This document shows, piece by piece, positions 33,824-41,375 of a stretch of DNA of 41,963 bases. The position numbers were made by a program, and so were the translations under genes. How positions within the stretch are numbered: position 1 is the stretch's first letter; the number at the start of each line of letters is the position of its first letter. Source of the stretch: Ruegeria sp. Alg231-54 (GTDB taxonomy: Bacteria > Pseudomonadota > Alphaproteobacteria > Rhodobacterales > Rhodobacteraceae). The notes beneath the pieces are model-generated. The model was not told where the DNA came from, ran no database searches, and saw only the letters and a program-made list of their open reading frames with translations. The stretch is from NCBI RefSeq assembly GCF_900143525.1, contig NZ_FREZ01000020.1, forward strand, positions 1 to 41,963, given 5' to 3'.

Positions 33824-35218
33824 ATGAGAGCAAGCAGCAGAGTATCTGGCTTCGTCGCGGCAGCTTTGGCAATTCATGCGGTGCCGCGCGTGGCCACGCC
33901 ACAAGAGGCCGAAGTGACCGGGCTGACGCAAAGCTTTGGGATTTCCTCGTCGGTGCGGGTGAATGACAATTTCGGGCTGGACGAACCATCGCTGGGAACA
34001 ACCACGCTGTGGGACAATACTGTTACTTACGACCTGCTGAAAGAAACCCCTCTGGATCGACTGTCGCTGGGGTTAAGCGGTATCTTCCGGTTTTCTGATG
34101 TACCTCAACAGTCCAGCGAATTTGAGTTCGACTCTCCCTCGGCAGCGTTCAATTATGGCCGTTTCGGAGCCAACAGCCTGCTTGATTTGAATTTAGGCTA
34201 TAGTGAAATTGACCTGAATTTTGAAGACCCGCTGCGCCGTATTGACGAAGATTTTGATAGCACTGACGACGATCTCATTTTGGACGACGGGACCCGTAAA
34301 ACGACTAACGCGGGGCTGGAGTTCGAAACCGGGGTAAGTGATCCATTCGGCTTTGGCCTGTCCTCAAATTATTTACACGTCGATTATGACGACACCACTG
34401 ACCCCTCTCTGTTTGAACGCGAGACAATATCCAACGAGGTATTCGGGCGCTTCAGATTTTCCCCGGTGCTGGAAGGTCGGTTGAGCTTTGCGCAGTCAGA
34501 TTACCAGGCAGAAGACGCTGAAGGTACAGATAGGACCAGCAAATTCACGAACTTCTCGCTAACATACGACATTGACCCTGCAACCCTTCTGGAAGCCACG
34601 ATCGGCTACACTGACATCGATGAAACTCAGGAAGTCGGGGTGGATTCCCGAGAGCGCGGAGTGGTCGGAAGCCTAGGTCTGGTTCGCGAGATGCCCAACG
34701 GAAACGCCGGGGTCGAGCTGGGGTCGGATTTGAGCATCAACGGGCGCCGTAACACCATTCTTTTCGAGCGCGCCCTTGAATTGCCGTTGGGCGGGCTTGA
34801 GGCAGGTTTGGGACTTACGCGCGGCCCGCTGGGCGAGACTAATCCGATCGGTAACCTGCAATATACTCATGAACGTCCGCGTTCCAGGCTGACAGTTGGG
34901 TTTGATCGCAGCTACCAGACCAATGATCGCAGCGAAGAAACCCGTCGCACCCGCGCGTTCCTGGGATATGAGTTCACGATCAATCCGATTTCATTCATGA
35001 CCTTCAATCTCGACTACGCCAGCGTATCGTCGATTGGTGACGGCACCGCAGAAGACAACAAGGTCGGGACGTTCCGCACAGCATATGTACGCGACCTGAC
35101 AGCCGATTGGGATTTCTCAGTCGGCTACAAATACATAGACTACGAAACCGAAAGCGATCCGCGTGCAAATTCCAACGAGGTATTCTTTACGCTTTCGCGA
35201 AGCTTCACGACCCGTTGA
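33824..35218 (+). CDS. Outer-membrane beta-barrel protein of the exosortase/EPS locus
   Basis: A 464-aa protein with an N-terminal signal peptide (basic start, then GFVAAALAIHAV). The remainder is made of alternating strands with aromatic girdles and Asp-rich turns (for example LDLNLGYSEIDLNFEDPLRR, FSVGYKYIDYETESD). It ends ...NEVFFTLSRSFTTR; it lacks the usual terminal Phe but has an aromatic last strand. The closest described group is the PEP-CTERM-system-associated barrel proteins found beside exosortase genes. It could form the outer-membrane exit for polysaccharide or sorted protein. No plug or lipobox is seen. ATG at 33824 has GGA about 9 bases upstream; xrtD starts about 110 bases after its stop. 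Confidence 0.78.
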   Translation: MRASSRVSGFVAAALAIHAVPRVATPQEAEVTGLTQSFGISSSVRVNDNFGLDEPSLGTTTLWDNTVTYDLLKETPLDRLSLGLSGIFRFSDVPQQSSEFEFDSPSAAFNYGRFGANSLLDLNLGYSEIDLNFEDPLRRIDEDFDSTDDDLILDDGTRKTTNAGLEFETGVSDPFGFGLSSNYLHVDYDDTTDPSLFERETISNEVFGRFRFSPVLEGRLSFAQSDYQAEDAEGTDRTSKFTNFSLTYDIDPATLLEATIGYTDIDETQEVGVDSRERGVVGSLGLVREMPNGNAGVELGSDLSINGRRNTILFERALELPLGGLEAGLGLTRGPLGETNPIGNLQYTHERPRSRLTVGFDRSYQTNDRSEETRRTRAFLGYEFTINPISFMTFNLDYASVSSIGDGTAEDNKVGTFRTAYVRDLTADWDFSVGYKYIDYETESDPRANSNEVFFTLSRSFTTR

Positions 35219-35330
35219 TTTATCTGCCGCGCCGAATTCCTGTCAGCGAAACTTTATGATACGCTCCGAAAAGTCCGATGCGTTCCCGTTTACCAGTGTC
35301 CTTTTGTTAGTTTGAGAACGGTAAGATTTT

Positions 35331-36929
35331 ATGGCTGATACACGTGCCTATTCTGCGATTTTTCGCGATTTGCCGACCATAAACCCCGCAGGGCTGGCGT
35401 GGTTCTTACTTCTTTTGGCAGGATCTGTTCCGATATTCTGGATCGGTCTTGTGTCGTTGGGGCAGGCCTGGGCCACACCGGAATACAGCCATGGCCCTCT
35501 GATCCCGATCATCTCGCTATATCTTTTTCTGCGCGAAATGCGCGGGATGCCACCGCCCGACGCAAATGTGACGGACCGCTGGCCCGGGATCATTGTTGTC
35601 TTTCTGGCTTTGATGCTGGCGGTCTTTGGCAACCTGACCCGTATCCCTGACATCGTCACTTATGCGATGATCATCTGGGTGGGTGGTGTGGTTCTGGCCA
35701 TCTTTGGCTGGAAACGGGGCCGGTATCATCAGTTGCCGGTCATACATCTGGTGTTCATGTTGCCCCTGCCGCAGTTCCTGTATTGGAAACTGACGATATT
35801 TTTGCAGTGGGTCTCTTCGGCGATTGGTGTCTGGCTGGTCGATCTGGCAGGCGTGACCGTCTTCCTTGAAGGCAACGTGATTGATTTGGGCGTCTATAAA
35901 CTACAGGTGGCCGAAGCCTGTTCCGGGTTGCGCTATCTGTTCCCAATCCTCAGCTTCTCCTATCTCTTCGCTCTGCTCTATCGCGGGCCGATCTGGCACA
36001 AACTGGTGCTGCTGCTGGCTGCCGTGCCCCTGACCATATTGATGAACTCGGTGCGGATCGGAGTAATCGGCATTCTTGTGGACAGTTACGGGATCGGAGC
36101 CGCCGAAGGATTTCTACACTTCTTCGAAGGCTGGGTGATCTTTCTGTTCTGCATCGCGATCCTGTTCGCCATGGCCATCTTTCTGCAGCGTCTGGGGTCG
36201 GACCCGAAACCCCTTTCCGAGGCGATTGATCTTGATACACATGGGTTTGGCCGAATTGCTGTTCAGATTCTGGCGATCCGGCCGTCCTTTGCGCTGGCCT
36301 CGGCAGCCCTGCTGACATTGACCATATCGGCCGCCTGGGCCTTGCAGCCCGAGCCTGACGCCCGGCCGGTTGACCGCGATCCATTCTCTCTGTTTCCGCG
36401 TCAGTTGGGTGACTGGTCAGGGTCATCCGCGCAGCTGGACCCCAATGTAGAACGCGTGCTTGGGGCCACCGATTATCTCAACGCGACCTATGCCCGGCCC
36501 GGGGAGGCAGGCTATATCAACATGTTCGTGGCTTTTTATGACAAGCAAACGGAAGGCTCGGGTATCCACTCTCCGGAAGTGTGCTTACCGGTGGGGGGAT
36601 GGGAAATCTTCAGCCTGAATCCCCATGAGGTCACGTCTGGTTTGGAAGAGTATGGGACCTTCACGGTAAATCGCGCTGTGATTCAGAAAGGTCTGTCCCA
36701 GCAGTTGGTCTATTACTGGTTCGAACAGCGGGGCAAACGGCAGACCAATGATTTCCAGGCTAAAATGGGTGTCGTCATTGACAGTGTCACGATGGGCCGC
36801 ACGGATGGAGCGCTGGTGCGCTACGCCACACCGATCGCCCCGGACGAAAGCGAAGCCGATGCGGATGCCCGTTTGATCGAATTCATGGGCCACAGCATGA
36901 GCAGACTGCCGCGTTTCGTTCCGATTTAA
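35331..36929 (+). CDS. xrtD: Exosortase D (VPLPA-CTERM-specific) with fused EpsI domain
   Basis: A 532-aa fusion. Residues about 20-290 form the multi-membrane exosortase with the catalytic triad Cys197 (EACSGLR), Arg242 (NSVRIGVIGI) and His263 (GFLHFFEGW), where the Cys is the transpeptidase/protease nucleophile. Residues about 300-525 form an EpsI/DUF3485 domain (DPFSLFPRQLGDWSG, AFYDKQTEGSGIHSPEVCLP, YYWFEQRG). The fusion and the neighbouring VPIPA-tailed protein indicate XrtD, the exosortase known from Rhodobacterales that recognises VPLPA-CTERM tails. It cuts the tail of its substrates during transit through the inner membrane and may attach them to an envelope component. ATG at 35331. 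Confidence 0.93.
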   Translation: MADTRAYSAIFRDLPTINPAGLAWFLLLLAGSVPIFWIGLVSLGQAWATPEYSHGPLIPIISLYLFLREMRGMPPPDANVTDRWPGIIVVFLALMLAVFGNLTRIPDIVTYAMIIWVGGVVLAIFGWKRGRYHQLPVIHLVFMLPLPQFLYWKLTIFLQWVSSAIGVWLVDLAGVTVFLEGNVIDLGVYKLQVAEACSGLRYLFPILSFSYLFALLYRGPIWHKLVLLLAAVPLTILMNSVRIGVIGILVDSYGIGAAEGFLHFFEGWVIFLFCIAILFAMAIFLQRLGSDPKPLSEAIDLDTHGFGRIAVQILAIRPSFALASAALLTLTISAAWALQPEPDARPVDRDPFSLFPRQLGDWSGSSAQLDPNVERVLGATDYLNATYARPGEAGYINMFVAFYDKQTEGSGIHSPEVCLPVGGWEIFSLNPHEVTSGLEEYGTFTVNRAVIQKGLSQQLVYYWFEQRGKRQTNDFQAKMGVVIDSVTMGRTDGALVRYATPIAPDESEADADARLIEFMGHSMSRLPRFVPI

Positions 36930-37112
36930 GGGATCTCTTGGGCGCGCAACCCCTATTTTTCAACTGTTAACTGTCTCTAAAGGGGAAACAACGTGATCGA
37001 AAGCGTTGTAATCCGAACAAGGAAGAATCGCTGAGGAACAGGGGCTCTCAGACGGCGGAGACGCTTACCTTTTGGTTGTTTTCGGTGAATCTCATGCGTC
37101 TTGAAGGGCGAT

Positions 37113-37178
37113 ATTTGACGCGTATCTATGCTAAAATAAACGAATTTTGGCAAAAAAGTGTCAAATCCATCAAAATTC
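37113..37178. promoter_or_regulatory. Inverted repeats before the VPIPA-tailed gene
   Basis: The 354-bp gap before the exosortase substrate gene contains ATTTGAC (37113-37119) with GTCAAAT (37160-37166), and GAATTTTG (37142-37149) with CAAAATTC (37171-37178), in an A/T-rich setting. A possible promoter is TTGAAG (about 37101) with TATCTA 16 bases on. They could be operators or a 5' leader structure of this single gene. Confidence 0.45.
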
Positions 37179-37283
37179 TTCCAAGATACTGAAAAAAAAG
37201 ATATATTGCATAGTGAAGACCCCCTTGGGCATGTGTGGCTGTTTTTCAGCCGGTAACAAGTTTTGTGATGTGAGACGTTTGAG

Positions 37284-37985
37284 ATGAAACTTAGGAAACT
37301 TATAGCCGTTGCGGCCGTAGCCACATTAACTCTGAGTGGGGCGGCATCTGCTTTAACTGTGAAAATGAAGGGACCTGCAGCAGGTTCTTATGAATATCTG
37401 GGGGCCCATGCGGATGGGGTCGCCACGTATAGAGGCGTCGGAGCCGGCGCGTTTTCCCTTAAAGACAGAACGCCTGCGCCAAACAACGTGTTTGGGAACT
37501 TCGTCGCGTTTTGCCTGGATCTTGCGGCCAGGTCTCCCCATGGGCGGTACAATTACTACAGTGTGACCGATACACCGTTTACAAGCCTCAACCTGATTGC
37601 AAGCGGTGCGATACACCGTATCCAGTCGTTGTTCGATGCCGTATACACCGCCGGTCTTGCGACGGACAATACAAAAACATCGGCAGCATTTCAGGTTGCG
37701 CTTTGGAATGCCATTTATGACACTGACAACAGTGTTAACGGCGGTTCCTTCGTTGCATGGGGGAACTCCGGCGTACTTAGTCTGGCAAACCAATATCTGG
37801 CGGCCGCAAGCGCCTATGCGGGCGATAAGAAATGGAACCTCAGCTATCTGGAAAACGAGAATTATTATCGTCGCCAGAATTTGGTTACCGCGTCACCAGT
37901 TCCGATTCCTGCAGCGGGCTTGATGTTGCTGGGGGCATTGGGGGGGCTGACCCTTCTGCGCCGACGCCGCAAGATCGCTGTCTGA
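37284..37985 (+). CDS. VPLPA-CTERM sorting-domain protein (exosortase substrate)
   Basis: A 233-aa secreted protein. It has a signal peptide (1-23, ending GAASA). The middle domain is of unknown function (YEYLGAHADGVATYRGVGAG, FCLDLAARSPHGRYNYYSV, AFQVALWNAIYDTD). The C-terminal sorting tail has VPIPA at 206-210, a hydrophobic helix (GLMLLGALGGLTLL) and RRRRK at 226-230. The tail matches VPLPA-CTERM with Ile for Leu at the third position. The middle part resembles other PEP/VPLPA-CTERM proteins but gives no enzyme motif. It is the only such tail in the window and follows xrtD after 354 bases, with its own control region and a strong terminator. Confidence 0.92.
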   Translation: MKLRKLIAVAAVATLTLSGAASALTVKMKGPAAGSYEYLGAHADGVATYRGVGAGAFSLKDRTPAPNNVFGNFVAFCLDLAARSPHGRYNYYSVTDTPFTSLNLIASGAIHRIQSLFDAVYTAGLATDNTKTSAAFQVALWNAIYDTDNSVNGGSFVAWGNSGVLSLANQYLAAASAYAGDKKWNLSYLENENYYRRQNLVTASPVPIPAAGLMLLGALGGLTLLRRRRKIAV

Positions 37986-38011
37986 TATCAGCGATTTATA
38001 AGCTTACAAGG

Positions 38012-38040
38012 AAAGGGTTGCCTAACGGCACCCTTTTTTC
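38012..38040 (+). terminator. Rho-independent terminator after the VPIPA-tailed gene
   Basis: AAAGGG (38012-38017), a bulged T, then TGCC, loop TAAC, GGCA and CCCTTT (38031-38036), ending in a run of six T. It begins 27 bases after the stop codon and closes the transcript of the exosortase substrate. Confidence 0.87.
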
Positions 38041-38183
38041 TTTGCCGTGGCAGATTTGGCCGGGCCAGGCTTTTGGTCAAAAATCCGCTCAGTAAAGTAC
38101 AGTAACGATTTTTTAATAGACGCCCGTTAAATTAACTCTACTTTAAGATGCAAATATTCGATCCGCAGCTAAGGAGTGTTGTC

Positions 38184-38387
38184 ATGGGAGTTCTCGTGCT
38201 AGCCACTATGATGGGTAGTATCGCTGCTTTTGTGGCATTGGTGACCGGATACGGATGGATGGCTGCGGGGGCGTTTTTTGTCCTTGCTGGTCTGGCCAGT
38301 ATTCCGCTGGTTATCTTACCCATTCTGGGGCTCTGCGCCTTGCGCAAGCGCTGGGTGCAGCGCGATCAGAAAAAAATCTATAGCTGA
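38184..38387 (+). CDS. Small two-helix membrane protein
   Basis: A 67-aa protein with two hydrophobic segments (about 2-20 and 27-50, LAGLASIPLVILPILGLCAL) and a basic tail RKRWVQRDQKKIYS, which would be cytoplasmic. I chose ATG at 38184 because AGGAG lies 8 bases upstream; ATG at 38148 would add 12 residues without a ribosome site. It follows the terminator of the exosortase substrate, so it has its own promoter. I do not recognise the family; a helper of the exosortase or polymer system is a guess from position. Confidence 0.6.
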   Translation: MGVLVLATMMGSIAAFVALVTGYGWMAAGAFFVLAGLASIPLVILPILGLCALRKRWVQRDQKKIYS

Positions 38388-38460
38388 TTGATAAGGCGGC
38401 TTTCCTGCTTGGCCTTTCCCCCTTCAACCGGGTTGCCAAACTGTTCTGAATCCGTTCTGT

Positions 38461-39720
38461 TTATCGCATCACGATCCGCCGCAAAGTACCCAAAAAATTA
38501 CGCACTGTCAGCAATAGCCCCGCATCCCACGTGTTTCGCAGCAAATGAAACCCGTCATATCTGGGTGCTGGCTTTCCAGCCAGTTTCAGTGCGAGCAATC
38601 TGGGTAGGGTAAAGCGCCGCTTTCCCTTTTGCCCCGGTTGCATTGCCAGAATGCCCTCTGCATCGAATGGTTTAGCCTCAATCGCGCCACCAGCCATGGC
38701 GTCCTGCAAAATTCGTTCTCCGTTCTCTGTTCGGCTGACGATCAGCGACACCCCTTCGCGCTCTTCGAACAGGGGATAGCCATGCTCATCCGTTTCCCAC
38801 GCGTCGGCGCACACGATATCGGCAAAACCGCCTGTGCCATCGGGGCAGATACGACAGCGAAACTGAACATGTCCCGAAAGAATACCACCCCAGCTGTCGG
38901 CGTAACTCATCTCCCAGACGGATCCGTCCGCCATCGTTGCCTTGGCAAATCCGGGCCATCCGTCTCCGCGGAAACGGAACGCCACGACCTGATCGGGATC
39001 GCCCCCCATCTTTTCGACGACCTTTCTGGCACCGTTGATGCTGGGCACGCCGGCGCAAAAAAATGACAGCATCACCGGGAACCGTTCCTGCACACGCGGA
39101 TCAATTTGCGCTAGTGACCGCAGCGCCGCGACGTCGCAGGGTTTTCCGACAAATGCGGTGCGGCACCCCCCTGTCAGCCAGCGTTCCAGCCCGTCCAGCG
39201 GCGCCGATGGCGCATATCGCGAACCGGCTGCCTGGAAAACCTGCTCGGCATTGATGCTTGTTACCGTGCGGTTACCGAATGGCAGGTCGGGGGCTGCTCC
39301 GGTCTGCAGGACGTGATCGATCGTTCCACTTTCCAGAAGATGTACAAGAATGGCTGACAGCGCACCGCCCGACGATCCGTTCTGGCGTAACGCCGGATCT
39401 GTTGCATATCCTGTATACAGGCCGGTCATCGGTCCCCAGAGCGGATGATCCCAGCGCCCGCCGGGGTCTTGCGTCAGCCCAAGCCCCGGGCAGACCGCAG
39501 CGACTTTTTCCTCAGCCTCTTCAGATATTCCGGCCTTTTGCACGGGTCTCAAAAACCCGTCCTGCGAGTATTCCATAGTGACAGCATCCGGGGCTACTGC
39601 CGCACATCCGCCGCATCCGGCGCACAGCTGCCCGCGCGCAATCGTTTGCAGTGTCGGGGAAGGTTGAAACACAGTATCTATGGTTTTGCTACTGCAGCGG
39701 TCAGAGCGCAGCATGCGCAC
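38461..39720 (-). CDS. FrhB-like (coenzyme F420 hydrogenase beta subunit family) protein
   Basis: A 419-aa protein of the FrhB/FdhB family, iron-sulfur and flavin oxidoreductases that in polysaccharide loci are thought to modify sugars. The N-terminal Fe-S motif is CAGCGGCAAVAP, with three of four usual Cys; the last Cys-Pro has become Ala-Pro. NGSSGGALSAIL, FVGKPCDVAALRSL, FFCAGVPS and CRICPDGTGGFADIVCADAW follow in the order of the family. Pyruvyl transferases and FrhB-like proteins are often encoded together; here the pyruvyl transferase gene is at 10005. The start is GTG at 39720, with ATG at 39714 a near-equal alternative. F420 itself is not expected to be the cofactor here. Confidence 0.82.
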   Translation of the reverse strand: MRMLRSDRCSSKTIDTVFQPSPTLQTIARGQLCAGCGGCAAVAPDAVTMEYSQDGFLRPVQKAGISEEAEEKVAAVCPGLGLTQDPGGRWDHPLWGPMTGLYTGYATDPALRQNGSSGGALSAILVHLLESGTIDHVLQTGAAPDLPFGNRTVTSINAEQVFQAAGSRYAPSAPLDGLERWLTGGCRTAFVGKPCDVAALRSLAQIDPRVQERFPVMLSFFCAGVPSINGARKVVEKMGGDPDQVVAFRFRGDGWPGFAKATMADGSVWEMSYADSWGGILSGHVQFRCRICPDGTGGFADIVCADAWETDEHGYPLFEEREGVSLIVSRTENGERILQDAMAGGAIEAKPFDAEGILAMQPGQKGKRRFTLPRLLALKLAGKPAPRYDGFHLLRNTWDAGLLLTVRNFLGTLRRIVMR

Positions 39721-39945
39721 AATTCCGTCGAGGCGTTCTTTTCCAATTCACCCGCATTCCACTCGTCTCCAAACAAACTCATCTCAAAAAATATCCATGG
39801 TGCCAAAAACCGGGATCAGACTGGCATCTCCGCCCTTCTCGATAAAGCCCTTTTCCCAGAAGCTCCTGGCAACTCCATGACTTTTTCGTAAATATCACCC
39901 AAAAAACACATACTTTCCAGATAGGTGTATGCGCGCACCCGATTG

Positions 39946-39960
39946 GTATACTATCTATAC
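39946..39960. promoter_or_regulatory. Inverted repeat just before the polymerase gene
   Basis: GTATA-CTATC-TATAC lies 24 bases before the ATG of the polymerase-like gene, inside a 263-bp gap between divergent genes. It could be an operator or overlap the promoter. Confidence 0.35.
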
Positions 39961-39983
39961 GTTGACGAGGAAATGTGTGAGCG

Positions 39984-41375
39984 ATGACGGCAACAACGAG
40001 CAGTTCCTTCTCTAACTCGGCAGAGCCTGCCGGTGCTGTTCGCGGACATCGCATGCCGTGGTTACTTCGCCTGTTCATTCTGTCTCTGGTGATCCCGTTC
40101 TTCTTTCAGCTTGGCCCGATACAGATGAGTGCCTCGCGCTTCCTGCTTACGCTTTGGATCGTGCCGGGACTGATCATGTGGATGCAGGGCAAAGCGGGAC
40201 GTATCCGCGTCGCTGACTTGGCCTTGCTGGGGCTGTGCTTGTGGACGGCGATAAGTTACTTTGCTCTGCATGGCCCGTCGCTCGCGATTGAGCCGTCCGG
40301 TATCTATTTTATCGAAACTATGGGCGCGTATTTCATGGCGCGCTGCTTCATCCGGAATGCGGATGATTTTTATGCGGTCGTCCGGATGTTTTTCTGGATT
40401 ATAATGGTGCTGATGCCGTTTGCCCTTTATGAAACCCTGACGACGCATAACATTCTGCTGGAAATGGCAAACAAGATCACGTTCTCGGGCTGGAATGTGT
40501 GGAAAGAACCGCGCTGGGGCCTGGACCGGGTGCAGAGCGTTTTCCAGCATCCGATCCACTTCGGAGTGTTCTGCGGCGGGCTGATCGCCCTGACCTATTA
40601 TGTTCTGGGCTACGGGAAATCTTTCGTGCGGCGCTGGTCTCAGACCATTCTGGTTACCGGAACAGCGTTTCTGGCCTTGTCTTCCGGCCCCCTGACTGCG
40701 GTTATCGCACAGATTGCACTGATTATCTGGGATCGGGGGCTGCGCAAGGTCCGGCAGCGCTGGGTCATCCTCAGCAGCGGTATTCTGTCAATGGTCGTTG
40801 CGATCGAGATCGCGGCCAACCGATCAACGCCAGAGATTTTCATTTCGCTTTTCGCCTTCAATACGTCAACCGCCTACTCGCGTATCCTGATCTGGCACTT
40901 CGGCACCATTTCTGTCCAGATGCACCCGCTTTTTGGTGTTGGCTTGGGAGAATGGTTCCGGCCCGAATGGAAGAGTAGCAGTCTGGACATGTTCTGGCTG
41001 CATCCTGCAGTCACCAGCGGCCTGCCCGCTGCCATTTTCATGCAGCTGGCGTTTTTTGGGCTGTTTCTTCCGATTATTTTCAAGTCCGGGCTGAGTGACC
41101 GGTCTTCCCAATTCAGGACAGGATATCTGGTCTGCATGATGGGTTTTTTCTTGGGAGGCTGGACCGTCCATTACTGGAAGGTCGTTTATATATTATTCAT
41201 TTTCCTGCTGGGTGCCGGCGCATGGATTCTCGACGATGACAACCGGCATGATCAAAACACGGCGGATTCGGCAGAAGATAAATCTGGTCGCAAAGACCGG
41301 AATTACAGGCGCACTGACTCAGCTCCGCGATACACCCGTTATGACGCTAAGCATTCGCGCAGGACGGACACGTGA
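39984..41375 (+). CDS. O-antigen polymerase/ligase-like membrane protein (Wzy/WaaL type)
   Basis: A 463-aa protein with about 11-12 membrane segments between residues 25 and 415 and one larger periplasmic loop, the shape of Wzy polymerases and WaaL/O-antigen ligases. The FQHPIHFGVFCGG and MHPLFGVGLGEWF segments match the His-Pro and Gly-rich motifs of that superfamily. The hydrophilic C-terminal 45 residues (DDDNRHDQNTADS...) are cytoplasmic and low in complexity. In this locus without LPS genes it most likely polymerises the repeat unit. ATG at 39984; the stop overlaps the next start (TGATG), so the beta-helix gene is co-translated. Confidence 0.83.
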   Translation: MTATTSSSFSNSAEPAGAVRGHRMPWLLRLFILSLVIPFFFQLGPIQMSASRFLLTLWIVPGLIMWMQGKAGRIRVADLALLGLCLWTAISYFALHGPSLAIEPSGIYFIETMGAYFMARCFIRNADDFYAVVRMFFWIIMVLMPFALYETLTTHNILLEMANKITFSGWNVWKEPRWGLDRVQSVFQHPIHFGVFCGGLIALTYYVLGYGKSFVRRWSQTILVTGTAFLALSSGPLTAVIAQIALIIWDRGLRKVRQRWVILSSGILSMVVAIEIAANRSTPEIFISLFAFNTSTAYSRILIWHFGTISVQMHPLFGVGLGEWFRPEWKSSSLDMFWLHPAVTSGLPAAIFMQLAFFGLFLPIIFKSGLSDRSSQFRTGYLVCMMGFFLGGWTVHYWKVVYILFIFLLGAGAWILDDDNRHDQNTADSAEDKSGRKDRNYRRTDSAPRYTRYDAKHSRRTDT

